The translations under genes were made by a program, and so were the position numbers. The notes beneath the pieces are model-generated. The model had not been told where the DNA came from. It saw only the letters and a list, made by a program, of their open reading frames with translations, and ran no database searches. A stretch of 45,602 nt of DNA from an uncultured Prevotella sp. (GTDB taxonomy: Bacteria; Bacteroidota; Bacteroidia; Bacteroidales; Bacteroidaceae): positions 1 to 45,602 of the forward strand of contig CAKPZJ010000024.1 of assembly GCA_934204655.1 (NCBI GenBank). The letters are read 5' to 3'. The stretch's first letter is position 1; each line of letters opens with the position of its first letter. This document shows positions 8,800-17,804 of this stretch, one piece after another.

Positions 8800-8830
8800 C
8801 GAAGTTAAAACATACATTATTTAATAAGAA

Positions 8831-9175
8831 ATGGATTACAAGAAGTCAAAGGCACCAGTCAATACGGTTACCCGTAACATCATGGATCTTTGCGAGAAGA
8901 CCGGCAATATTTATGAAAGTGTAGCGATTATCTCAAAGCGTTCTAATCAGATTGCCGCCGAGATAAAGCAGGATCTGAATAAGAAACTTCAGGAGTTCGC
9001 GTCGTACACGGACACATTGGAGGAGGTCTTTGAGAACCGCGAGCAGATAGAAATCTCACGTTATTACGAGAAACTGCCCAAGCCAACCCTTTTGGCCACT
9101 CAGGAGTTCATCGAGGGCAACGTCTATTGGCGCGACCCGTCACAGGATAACGAAGACGCTAATGCTACAGCGTAA
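8831..9175 (+). CDS. rpoZ: RNA polymerase omega subunit (Bacteroidetes RpoZ/Rpb6 type)
   Basis: A 114-residue protein corresponding to the Bacteroidetes form of omega, related to eukaryotic Rpb6, which helps assemble the RNA polymerase core. Visible features are the N-terminal APVNTVTRNIMDLCEKTGNI segment, the conserved helix ESVAIISKRSNQIAAEIKQD matching the MARV/Rpb6 helix of omega, and the tail KPTLLATQEFIEGNVYWRDP typical of this phylum. It lies 31 bp after bamD, and its last 14 bases overlap the next gene, so the three genes form one transcription unit. Confidence 0.88.
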   Translation: MDYKKSKAPVNTVTRNIMDLCEKTGNIYESVAIISKRSNQIAAEIKQDLNKKLQEFASYTDTLEEVFENREQIEISRYYEKLPKPTLLATQEFIEGNVYWRDPSQDNEDANATA

Positions 9176-9611
9176 GCAGACCTTATTCCTGTTAGCGGCT
9201 ATCATCGTCACGGCTGTCTGCCTGTGTCAGCCCATTGGGGCGATAGAGCCTCAGGGTATGGGCACCTGGACGGCGATTTACTCGCTCTTCGTAACAGGGC
9301 CGGAGGTGTCGTTCAACTTGTGGCCCCTGTTCGTCCTGTTAGTCCTTACGTATCCCGTGACCATTATAGCCATTGCCCTGTACAAGAAGCGTAAGGCACA
9401 GGCCCGCCTGTGTGTATGGGCAGTAGTATGTAATGTGCTGTGGTATGCTTACTTCCTGTTCGGCATATTTACGGCTTTTCAGCAGATAGGCACTTTCCAT
9501 GTAAAGTTTGCCGCTGGCTTACCGCTCATCAACATCATCCTGTATCTGTTGGCCCGTAAGGGCATCATGGATGACGAGCGGTTAGTTCGCTCAGCCGACC
9601 GTATCAGATAA
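9162..9611 (+). CDS. DUF4293 membrane protein
   Basis: A 149-residue protein with four predicted membrane helices: LFLLAAIIVTAVCLCQPIG, the NLWPLFVLLVLTYPVTIIAIAL region, CVWAVVCNVLWYAYFLFGIF and the LPLINIILYLLARKG region. The N-terminal MLQRKQTLFLL, a helix, an extracytoplasmic loop and a positively charged KKRKAQAR turn match DUF4293, a Bacteroidetes-specific family of unknown function usually found right after the omega gene. It overlaps rpoZ by 14 bp, implying translational coupling, and is followed by a strong terminator. Confidence 0.85.
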   Translation: MLQRKQTLFLLAAIIVTAVCLCQPIGAIEPQGMGTWTAIYSLFVTGPEVSFNLWPLFVLLVLTYPVTIIAIALYKKRKAQARLCVWAVVCNVLWYAYFLFGIFTAFQQIGTFHVKFAAGLPLINIILYLLARKGIMDDERLVRSADRIR

Positions 9612-9636
9612 AGACATTATATTAATGTATAGAGAT

Positions 9637-9671
9637 AAAAAATCTCAGCCTGTCGAGGGCTGAGATTTTTT
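9637..9671. terminator. Bidirectional intrinsic terminator
   Basis: Perfect 14-bp inverted repeat, AAAAAATCTCAGCC and GGCTGAGATTTTTT, with a 7-nt loop. It has an A-run on one side and a T-run on the other. It lies between convergent units (bamD operon and GH20 gene) and can stop both. Confidence 0.9.
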
Positions 9672-9736
9672 TATGCTTATTGGCTGTATGGCCATGGAGT
9701 GTGTGCTGATGGCTGAGGATGCCGGCCATCAGCGTG

Positions 9737-11824
9737 TCAGTTTACTATCACCTCGTCGGTGAACAGCCAGGCCCCGTCGCGGTTATTCTTTTTGGCGTGC
9801 AGGCGCACATAGCGTGCCTGGCCCGTGTAGAGGGTAGAGAACTGCTTGAAGAGCAGGCGCTCGTAGCTGTCAGGAAGGTCGTTCCAGGCCGTGCCTACCA
9901 GCTGAAAGTCACTGCCGTTGGTAGATACATAAAAGTCTACTTTCTGGGGAACGTACACCCACGCACCAGCCGAGTGCATAAAGGTGGCCCCGATATAGTG
10001 TATATCCTTCACAGCCCCTAAATCTATCGTTACATCAAAGTCCTTCATGGTTCCTTGCCACTTCCGGTCGGTATAACTCCATCCGCCTAATACGCCGTCA
10101 GTAAGGGTGGTGTCACCATGAGCCTTCCACTTACCGTAGAGAGGCACATTGTAGGTAACCTTGCATCCTTTAGCCAAGTGGTTGGCAGGGGTAAGGCTCT
10201 CCCGGCGCTCGCCATATTCATGGGACAGGTCAAAGGGATGGTAGCCCTTGTTAGTAAGCAGCTGGCACAACTCGACTGCCCTTGGGCGGAAACTGTCGTA
10301 ATTCTTATTAGCTGCTTGAGTCCAGCCAGTTTCAGCTATGGCAAAGGCACGAGGGTAGTACATGTACTCGGCATGGTCATCCTCGGGTATGTACTCACTC
10401 CACAGGTTGCCCTGTATGCCTAAGAGGTGTCCGGCCTCTTCAGGGGTAAGCCCCTGGACAGGGTTGTAACTATATACGGTCTTCAGGGGCGTATAGCCAC
10501 CTATCGAGGGTGGCTCCTTGTAGGGAGCATCTTGCGTATAGTCTAAATAACAGTACTCGCCAGGTGTCATAATGACATCGTGACGTGCGCGCAGCGCCTT
10601 CAAGCCGCCTTCAGTTCCGCGCCAGGACATAACCGTGGCATTGGGGGCCAAGCCACCTTCCAGTATCTCATCGTAGCCTATGAGCTTACGCCCTTTGCGG
10701 TTGATATACTTTTCTATACGGTGTATGAAGTAGCTTTGCAGCTGGTCTACATCCTTCAGGTGCTCGCTCCGCATCCGTTTCTGGCAGTCGGGACAGGTGC
10801 GCCAGCCATTCTTGGCAGCCTCGTCGCCTCCGATATGTATGTACTCAGAGGGGAAAAGCTGTATCACCTCGTCTAACACATTCTCCAAGAAGGTGAAAGT
10901 GGCCTCTTTGCCTGCACAGAAGTCATCATTCTTGTATGGCTGACCGCTGCAGGACAACTCGGGATAAGCTGTCAGTACCTCCTCGCTATGTCCAGGCATC
11001 TCTATCTCGGGGATAACGGTGATATGGCGTTCCCGGGCATAAGCCAATATGTCGCGTATGTCCTGCTTGGTGTAATAGCCACCATAGGCATTGGCGCTGT
11101 TCTTACCGCAGTAGCGTTTACCCTTCTCAGTCCATTCGGTCCAGGTACGGGCAGGGCGCCAGGCGGCCAGTTCGGTCAGTCGGGGGTAACGGTCAATCTC
11201 TATGCGCCAGCCGGCACCATCGGTGAGGTGGAGGTGCATACGGTTGAGTTTAAGCAGAGCCATGGCATCCATCTGTTTGAGGAGAAACTGTTTGGGGCGG
11301 AAGTGGCGCGACACGTCAAAGAGCAGTCCGCGATAGCGAAAGGCTGGCTGGTCCTGGATGGTGCAGCACTGGATGGTACCCGTCTGCTCGTCTGTCATCT
11401 GCAAGAGTGTCTGTATGGCATAGAAGGCACCTGCCTCGGTGGCTGCTTGTATGCGTATCTGCTTAGGGGTTACCGTTAGCCGATAGCTTTCGTCGGCTGT
11501 AGTTCCCTGGGTCTTCTTGCTACTTCCGCTGATGGTTATAGCGATATGGGCTGTAGCCAGGCGGGTGGTAGGAGCCAACTGTAGCGGACTGTGCTGCAGG
11601 TAGGTGCACAGGCCAGCTGTAGTTATACCTTTAATACAAAAGGTGCCCCCCTTGGCGGGCAGGGTGAAGTGGCCCTTGGTGGTTACAATGTGGTTAGGGA
11701 GGGGCGTGACCCTAAAGGGCGACCCCAAGGAGGCGACAGGGGCAGAGGCCGCTGTTGCCCGGCAGGCCGTGAGGCTGAGTGTCGCCAGGCATAGGCTGGC
11801 GAACAAAGTTCTTACGATTTGCAT
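9737..11824 (-). CDS. GH20 beta-N-acetylhexosaminidase lipoprotein with C-terminal F5/8-like domain
   Basis: This 695-residue enzyme removes terminal N-acetylhexosamine from glycans. The N-terminus LFASLCLATLSLTAC fits a lipoprotein signal with Cys21 lipidated, placing it on an outer membrane leaflet. An alpha/beta GH20b domain (about 35-160) precedes the catalytic TIM barrel, with FRYRGLLFDVSRHF (about 162-175), LHLTDGAGWRIEI, and the catalytic Asp-Glu pair in IHIGGDEAAKNGW (D334-E335). Residues about 575-695 resemble a discoidin-like carbohydrate-binding module (GWSYTDRKWQGTMKDFDVTI, DFYVSTNGSDF, ARYVRLHA). It starts 23 bp after tamB and is probably co-transcribed. No SusC/SusD pair is adjacent, so it may serve glycan scavenging or recycling. 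Confidence 0.92.
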   Translation of the reverse strand: MQIVRTLFASLCLATLSLTACRATAASAPVASLGSPFRVTPLPNHIVTTKGHFTLPAKGGTFCIKGITTAGLCTYLQHSPLQLAPTTRLATAHIAITISGSSKKTQGTTADESYRLTVTPKQIRIQAATEAGAFYAIQTLLQMTDEQTGTIQCCTIQDQPAFRYRGLLFDVSRHFRPKQFLLKQMDAMALLKLNRMHLHLTDGAGWRIEIDRYPRLTELAAWRPARTWTEWTEKGKRYCGKNSANAYGGYYTKQDIRDILAYARERHITVIPEIEMPGHSEEVLTAYPELSCSGQPYKNDDFCAGKEATFTFLENVLDEVIQLFPSEYIHIGGDEAAKNGWRTCPDCQKRMRSEHLKDVDQLQSYFIHRIEKYINRKGRKLIGYDEILEGGLAPNATVMSWRGTEGGLKALRARHDVIMTPGEYCYLDYTQDAPYKEPPSIGGYTPLKTVYSYNPVQGLTPEEAGHLLGIQGNLWSEYIPEDDHAEYMYYPRAFAIAETGWTQAANKNYDSFRPRAVELCQLLTNKGYHPFDLSHEYGERRESLTPANHLAKGCKVTYNVPLYGKWKAHGDTTLTDGVLGGWSYTDRKWQGTMKDFDVTIDLGAVKDIHYIGATFMHSAGAWVYVPQKVDFYVSTNGSDFQLVGTAWNDLPDSYERLLFKQFSTLYTGQARYVRLHAKKNNRDGAWLFTDEVIVN

Positions 11825-11847
11825 AATTGTATAGGTATTAATAGTAT

Positions 11848-14800
11848 TTATTTGCTCTTGTCAGTCTTTACCTTGCGCGGTTTCCGAGCTTTCTTTTTCT
11901 TGTTCTTATTGAAGTTGAACAGGTCGCAGAGACCGTTGAAATCTTTCTTTAGGATAAGTCCGATACCCTGTGTGTTAAGGCTGTTCTTGGTGAAGTAGCG
12001 GTCATTGGTCTGGTTGTACACTCGTACGGCAAAGTTGCCATTGGGGTATATCAGATACTGCAAGTCAAAATCACCGATGAAACTGGTAGTGGCATTGGCC
12101 TTGTCGCGGTAGCCAAACTGACCATTGAAAAGCAGGCGGTTGTTGAGCATGCGGCCACTCAGCAGCCCCTCGTACTCAGCGTTGTTCCATCCCTCGTCGC
12201 CTGTAGATATGTTGGCGCCAAAATTCCAGTGGTCGTTCTTGGTAACCGAACCTATCAGGGAGTTGAGTTGCTGGCTGAGGGTTCCGCTCAGTATGCTCTG
12301 CATGGCCAGGGATGTCTGGCTGGGCTGCTGGCTGGAACTCTGGGCTGCGCTATTGTTGTTCTGAGAGTAGAAACGGCCCACGGCCAGCAGGTATAGGACT
12401 TGCTGGTTCATGCCCTCCTCGCTGTTTATCAAGCTGGTAATCATCTGCTTGGCATCGGCGCTTACCGTTGGTAAGTCCAGACCGAAGTCCACTTTCGGCG
12501 AGTTGGGTGTTCCGGAGATGTTCATCAGACAGTTAACCCGGATATTGTTACTGGTAAACGAACGGCCAATACTAAGGTCGGACAGGCTGACACCGTTAAC
12601 CGCATATTGGGCCTTCAGATTGAGCACGGCATCCATAGGATTGCCTCCAAAACCGATGGTACTGCCAGGGAGGAACTGGAAGTCGCGCCGGATGATGTTC
12701 TGGATGGTGAGCTTGTAGATACCATGGTCTACCTCGTAAGTGCCAAACATGTCGAAGTCGCCCTTATTAAAATAAGTAGCCCTGATGGTTCCATTGCCGT
12801 TGAGTGCTATGTAGTCGCCCGAACGCTTGTCCATCAATACTCTAAGCGTGGCATCTGGGGTGCAGTTGATAAGCAGATTCATGTGTATGTCGCTCGGTAT
12901 ATCTATCAGCGTGTTGTCTATGCTGTCGGCAGGGATTTTGGTGGAAGTGGATGCCAACGCCGTGCTGTCCCTGTCTGTCCAGTGGATAAACGACTGGTTG
13001 CTGATGGCATCGGGGCTTGCTGCATTGTACTCGATAAACGAGCCCCTCTCGGGGGTAAGGTTGGCATCGATGCGCACCTCGCCGCTCTTGCCCTGGATAC
13101 GGCAGTCGCCCGTGGCGAAGACCGTACCGTAGAAAGTGTTATCGCCATAATCCTTGAAGTCATAAGCCAGCAGGTTGTTGGCCTTAACTCCGATGTCGTA
13201 AGAAAGTTTGGTAAGATGCCTGTGATACAGGCTGCCATTAACGGTACCATAGTTTCCGTTGCGGTCGCGTATGGCATCGCTCTGCAGCTTTATCTCGTTG
13301 GGAACCATCTTGATAGGACAGTTCTCTAAAGTGTAAGTGGCATTGAGAGGCTTAATGGTTATGGTGCCATTGACAACAGCATCGCCCTCCAGGTTTATCT
13401 CTTTCAAATCGCCATAAACCCGGACGTTGCCATTGGTCTGCAGGTTTACATCTTTCATAAAACTGCTGCAGAAACTTTCCAAGAACTCGCCCCGTGTATT
13501 GTTGGCCCGTATGCGCAAGTCTATGTAGTTGCGGGCAGGCGACACGTACCCGTTAATGTCGGTTCGGGCATTGTTATCGTCATAGGCGGTGGCGTCAATG
13601 TCTATCTGATCCTTCTGCCTGTTCAGGTTGACATTAGCCGAGAGGATGCCCATGCGTCCATTTTCAAATCGGAAGTCGCGTACCCACAGGTCAGCCCGTG
13701 CCTCGGGCTTGGCAAAGGGAGCAGAGATGTACGCATAGCCAGTGGCTTTGCCGCTAAACTCGACCGAGTGGAAGTTAACAAGATTGAGGATGTAGCTGAC
13801 ATCGACATCCTGTAAGTCTACCTTGACGGTGTCGTTAGGACTGGGTGTGGCGTGGCCCGATATAATAATGTGCTGCTTGTTGTGCTCGATGGCGAGCTGG
13901 TTGATGGCTACATGGTCTTTGTAATAGCTGATGGTGGCCGGTCTTACATTCCACACGCTGTCACCAATGGTGATGTTGGAGGGTAAGACGTTGACTTGGG
14001 CAGTAGCGAGGCCATGCTGGTTCTTATAGAACTGAGCCTCGGAGTCTAACATACCCGCGAAACCATTCTTGCCGTTGTTTTCAAAGGACAACAGCGTGCG
14101 CAGCTTGTTGTGGGCAGCCTGGGCCTTGACATTCCAGTAAGTACCCTGGTTGCCCTGGGCCACCTGCTTGAGGTGCGCATAGGCTTTCAGCGTGTCATTG
14201 GGTGAGGTGAGACGTATATAGCCACGCTCGTACTGGCTTCCATTGTACTCAAACATCGGCATGTTGAGTGTCATCTCTATCTGCCGGAGATGGTCGTTCA
14301 CATTTCCTTTGAGGGCAAACGGGCGCTTCAGTTCCAGCGGTATGCCGAAGAGGTGGTTTAGCCAGTCGGACTTGTTGATAACGGCATTGATGGCAAAGTC
14401 ATTGTGGACAGCCTTGGTGGTATGGGGCAGTCCGGGAAGCGTGGGGAGCTTGCTGCCCACGATATTGGTAAGACTCTGAATAAAGGTGGCGTAGTCGTAG
14501 CGCCCGCTGACGCTCATGTGCCCAAAGTCGCTATCCATAACCATGACACGGTGGCTGCCAGTGTTAGCCGCATTGAGCGTAAGCGAGGCAAGGCGGTACT
14601 CTGAGTCCTTGGTGGTCATTAGTAGGTTAGAAATGGCCAGGTGTCCCAGCGCATCGTTGATGGACCGTCCCTGAATGTTGGCCTGTATGTCGCCATCGAA
14701 CGTGGCGGTGCCCCACTTGTTGGACAGATGGAGCCCCGCAGGGCTGAACCTGCGTACCTTGGCAGTAATATTGGTAGCCGGAGTGCGGGCCAAGTCTACC

Positions 14801-16284
14801 GAACCGTCTATCTCTACCAGGCCATTAGGGTCGTTCAGGCTCGCTGTACCCTTAAAAGTACTGCGGGCATACTTGCCGTCTATCGTAATATTCTTATAAG
14901 TATAGTGGTTATAGTCTATCCCCGAGATGGTTCCCTGGGCCAACAGGGTGGTTATCTTGCCCTTGGACTGGGTACCTTTAAGATAGAGCGAGGTGGCAAT
15001 GTTGCCTAATAAGGCATTGTCTGCTATCAGTCCGAGGTTAAGGCCCCGTGTGGTGATTTCTCCGTTAAATGCCGAGCCACTTTTCCCAGCGAACAGGTTA
15101 ATCTTTCCAGCGCTGGTTTCCAACACGCCTTTGAGGGCGATGTCCTTGCCCTTTCCACCGATATGCCCCTGGTAGCGGATGTCGCCCAGTCGGTGTACCA
15201 CAGTCGGAAGTTGAAATCGGTTCTTAATGGCCTGGGCTATATCTTCTACGTCCGCTGCGCTAAAGGTTATTCGCTGGATGTCGGCAGCCCATCGGGGCGT
15301 GGCGTTCCAGTCGGTTATAGAACCATTAGCTGCTATGATAGTCTTCGCTTTATAAGCTATTTTCAGGTCGCTTATCCGGAGTGAGGTGCTGGTTCCCCTG
15401 AAGGTGGTCCTGATACCTACCGGATGGGTTAGCGGGCGCAGGGTAGGTACAAAGCAGGCCAGGTCTGCCGGGGCGATGTCCGTATGGTCGATGCTGCCAT
15501 CAAACAGGATGGTGGCAGGTTCTATCCTGGTGCCCACGCGGCGGTATGAAACGGCAATGGCAGGTATCTTCAGGGTAGAGTGGGGTAGCTGGGCCTCAAA
15601 CTGGCTCAGCTGGGCGCCCGTGGTTCCAGCTATCAGGTTAAAGGTAAGCGCCCTTAGCTCCAAGCCACTCTGCTCTTTGCCAGAGAACTTCTTGACAAAT
15701 ATATTGACCGAGTCGTCTTTGACGGCGTTCAGCATGATGTGTGTACTGAGGTTGCTGACGTTCAGATGCTTGGTCGAGAAAGAGCCCGTCTTGGCAATAT
15801 CTTTCTGGTCGTACCTGATATGCCCATTCCTGATGATGAGTGAGCGGATGGAGAGGTCGAGGGGCTTATGAGAAGTGGTGTCCTTCGAGGCCAGGGAGTC
15901 TAATACAAACTGGTAGTTGGCTTTGGCCGAGGCCGAAGCCTTATAGAAGTGGGCTTGCAGACCAAATAACTGGGCCGATGAAATGGATATTTTGCCTTCG
16001 GTTAAGGGGAGATAATCAAACTTAGCCGATACACGTCCGGCGCTAATCATCGGGCATCCATGCTGGTCTAATATGGATATGTCGTCTATTATAAATCGGT
16101 TAAACAAGCCCAAGTCTACCCGCCCAATGGTTACCTGCGTACCTAATTTACTGCCGAGCACATTGCCGACCTGCGTACCAATGAAGCGCTGTATTGGCGG
16201 CATATGCGTCAATATCATCAGCGATACAATAAGCCCACATACGAACCATATCGCGGTATTAAAAACTTGTGTTGCTTGTTTCAC
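11848..16284 (-). CDS. tamB: Translocation/assembly module TamB-like protein (DUF490)
   Basis: A 1478-residue AsmA/TamB-superfamily protein: one N-terminal membrane anchor (TAIWFVCGLIVSLMILTHM, about residues 10-28), then a very long run of repeated beta-strands expected to form a taco-like lipid- or protein-conducting groove across the periplasm. The C-terminal DUF490 region has DLPTVSADAKQMITSLINSE and QQVLYLLAVGRF (about 1285-1325). The start codon is GTG. Family members work with outer-membrane assembly or lipid transport. The C-terminus is lysine-rich (NKNKKKKARKPRKVKTDKSK). It is transcribed divergently from nqrA and followed by the GH20 gene. Confidence 0.9.
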   Translation of the reverse strand: MKQATQVFNTAIWFVCGLIVSLMILTHMPPIQRFIGTQVGNVLGSKLGTQVTIGRVDLGLFNRFIIDDISILDQHGCPMISAGRVSAKFDYLPLTEGKISISSAQLFGLQAHFYKASASAKANYQFVLDSLASKDTTSHKPLDLSIRSLIIRNGHIRYDQKDIAKTGSFSTKHLNVSNLSTHIMLNAVKDDSVNIFVKKFSGKEQSGLELRALTFNLIAGTTGAQLSQFEAQLPHSTLKIPAIAVSYRRVGTRIEPATILFDGSIDHTDIAPADLACFVPTLRPLTHPVGIRTTFRGTSTSLRISDLKIAYKAKTIIAANGSITDWNATPRWAADIQRITFSAADVEDIAQAIKNRFQLPTVVHRLGDIRYQGHIGGKGKDIALKGVLETSAGKINLFAGKSGSAFNGEITTRGLNLGLIADNALLGNIATSLYLKGTQSKGKITTLLAQGTISGIDYNHYTYKNITIDGKYARSTFKGTASLNDPNGLVEIDGSVDLARTPATNITAKVRRFSPAGLHLSNKWGTATFDGDIQANIQGRSINDALGHLAISNLLMTTKDSEYRLASLTLNAANTGSHRVMVMDSDFGHMSVSGRYDYATFIQSLTNIVGSKLPTLPGLPHTTKAVHNDFAINAVINKSDWLNHLFGIPLELKRPFALKGNVNDHLRQIEMTLNMPMFEYNGSQYERGYIRLTSPNDTLKAYAHLKQVAQGNQGTYWNVKAQAAHNKLRTLLSFENNGKNGFAGMLDSEAQFYKNQHGLATAQVNVLPSNITIGDSVWNVRPATISYYKDHVAINQLAIEHNKQHIIISGHATPSPNDTVKVDLQDVDVSYILNLVNFHSVEFSGKATGYAYISAPFAKPEARADLWVRDFRFENGRMGILSANVNLNRQKDQIDIDATAYDDNNARTDINGYVSPARNYIDLRIRANNTRGEFLESFCSSFMKDVNLQTNGNVRVYGDLKEINLEGDAVVNGTITIKPLNATYTLENCPIKMVPNEIKLQSDAIRDRNGNYGTVNGSLYHRHLTKLSYDIGVKANNLLAYDFKDYGDNTFYGTVFATGDCRIQGKSGEVRIDANLTPERGSFIEYNAASPDAISNQSFIHWTDRDSTALASTSTKIPADSIDNTLIDIPSDIHMNLLINCTPDATLRVLMDKRSGDYIALNGNGTIRATYFNKGDFDMFGTYEVDHGIYKLTIQNIIRRDFQFLPGSTIGFGGNPMDAVLNLKAQYAVNGVSLSDLSIGRSFTSNNIRVNCLMNISGTPNSPKVDFGLDLPTVSADAKQMITSLINSEEGMNQQVLYLLAVGRFYSQNNNSAAQSSSQQPSQTSLAMQSILSGTLSQQLNSLIGSVTKNDHWNFGANISTGDEGWNNAEYEGLLSGRMLNNRLLFNGQFGYRDKANATTSFIGDFDLQYLIYPNGNFAVRVYNQTNDRYFTKNSLNTQGIGLILKKDFNGLCDLFNFNKNKKKKARKPRKVKTDKSK

Positions 16285-16303
16285 CTTAATTATAAATGGA
16301 CTA

Positions 16304-16311
16304 CAAAATTA
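16304..16311 (-). promoter_or_regulatory. Candidate -7 element for tamB
   Basis: The minus-strand sequence is TAATTTTG, 19 bp upstream of the GTG start. The -33 box is not obvious. Confidence 0.5.
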
Positions 16312-16375
16312 CAAGTTTTTCTCCATCCCGATGGAAATAACTGCTGTTTTTTTTCTGCAAGTGCTTTTTTTTACG

Positions 16376-16383
16376 TATTTTTG
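16376..16383 (+). promoter_or_regulatory. Candidate -7 element for the nqr operon
   Basis: TATTTTTG matches TAnnTTTG and lies 68 bp upstream of the nqrA ATG. The -33 region is a T-rich run rather than a clean TTTG. It is back to back with the tamB promoter, so the 167-bp gap holds both control regions. Confidence 0.55.
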
Positions 16384-16451
16384 CAGTGCTTATACATATA
16401 GCGATTACTATATTTGGCGCGGAAATAATTACAATAAATATATTTACTTGT

Positions 16452-17801
16452 ATGGCAAATGTTATTAAATTGCGCAAAGGCCTTACCATTAACTTGAAAG
16501 GACGAGCACAGGAGAACATTGTTGAGCTGGAGGTTGCGGGCGAATATGCCTTGGTTCCGGACGACTTTACAGGCGTTACTCCGAAGGTGGCTGTCAAAGA
16601 GGGTGACAGCGTGAAGGCTGGCGACGCACTATTCATTAACAAGCATTACCCAGAAGTAAAGTTCGCCTCGCCTGTCAGTGGCACGGTGGTGGCCGTAGAA
16701 CGGGGCGAACGTCGCAAGGTTATGTCTGTAAGGGTAAAGGCTGATGAAAAACAACAGTTTGTAGATTTCGGAACTTTTGAGTTAGGCCAGATGAGTGGGG
16801 AGGACGTTAAGAACGCCCTGCTTACGGCTGGGCTTTTCGGCTACATGAATCAGCTGCCTTACGCAGTGTCTACCAATCCGGCTACAACCCCTAAATCCAT
16901 TTTCGTATCAGCCTTGCGCGACATGCCGTTGGCTGGTGATTTTGAGGTAGAATTGAAGGGCAATGAGGAGGCTTTTCAGGCTGGACTCACGGCCCTGTCC
17001 AAGATAGCCCCGACCCATTTGGACATCGGAAGCAAGCAGACGGCTGCAGCCTTGACTAAGGCGCAAAAGGTGGAAGTAACCGTTTTTGACGGCCCCTGTC
17101 CTGCGGGTAATGTGGGTGTACAGGTTAATCATATAGACCCGGTAAACAAGGGTGAGGTGGTATGGACGGTAGACCCTACTGCTGTTATCTTCTTCGGTCG
17201 GTTGTTCTTGACGGGTAGGGTAGACCTCACCCGGACCGTGGCCGTAGCGGGTAGCCTGGTATCGGCTCCTATGTATGTGCGTACGGCGGTAGGTACCCCT
17301 CTGGCCACGATACTTGACGGAAGACTGGCCCAGACGGAGCATACCCGTATCCTGAATGGCAATCCTCTGACGGGTCGGAAAGCTGCGCTGACTGACTTCT
17401 TAGGTGCGCATACCTCTGAGGTGACCGTAATTCCCGAGGGCGATGATGTCAATGAAATCTTAGGTTGGATATTGCCTCGCTTCAAGCAGTTCTCTGTTTC
17501 CAAGAGCTATTTCTCATGGCTCTTGCCTCATCGTAGTTACAGTCTGGATGCCCGTGTCAAGGGCGGCGAACGCCACATGATTATGAGTGGCGAGTACGAT
17601 AAGGTGCTTCCCATGGATATTTATGCTGAATATCTCATTAAAGCGATTATTACGGGCGACATAGACCGTCAGGAGCAGTTGGGTATATACGAAGTAAGTC
17701 CTGAAGACTTCGCCTTGGCCGAGTTTGTAGACTCTTCTAAACTGGAATTGCAGCGAATAGTGAGAGAAGGATTGGATATTTTACGTAAAGAGAACGCTTA
17801 G
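16452..17801 (+). CDS. nqrA: Na+-translocating NADH:quinone reductase subunit A
   Basis: NqrA is the soluble, cytoplasm-facing subunit of the six-subunit Na+-NQR, which oxidises NADH, reduces quinone and exports Na+. The start at 16452 gives MANVIKLRKGLTINLKGRAQ, the usual N-terminus; an in-frame start at 16386 lies on the promoter and is unlikely. The 449 residues match the family length. Landmarks are the biotinyl/barrel-sandwich-like segment VKEGDSVKAGDALFINKHYP (about 60-80), SPVSGTVVAVERGERRKVM, GPCPAGNVGVQVNHIDPV, and the GERHMIMSGEYDKVLPMDIY segment near the C-terminus. It is the first gene of nqrABCDEF and ends 3 bp before nqrB. Confidence 0.95.
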   Translation: MANVIKLRKGLTINLKGRAQENIVELEVAGEYALVPDDFTGVTPKVAVKEGDSVKAGDALFINKHYPEVKFASPVSGTVVAVERGERRKVMSVRVKADEKQQFVDFGTFELGQMSGEDVKNALLTAGLFGYMNQLPYAVSTNPATTPKSIFVSALRDMPLAGDFEVELKGNEEAFQAGLTALSKIAPTHLDIGSKQTAAALTKAQKVEVTVFDGPCPAGNVGVQVNHIDPVNKGEVVWTVDPTAVIFFGRLFLTGRVDLTRTVAVAGSLVSAPMYVRTAVGTPLATILDGRLAQTEHTRILNGNPLTGRKAALTDFLGAHTSEVTVIPEGDDVNEILGWILPRFKQFSVSKSYFSWLLPHRSYSLDARVKGGERHMIMSGEYDKVLPMDIYAEYLIKAIITGDIDRQEQLGIYEVSPEDFALAEFVDSSKLELQRIVREGLDILRKENA

Positions 17802-17804
17802 ACT

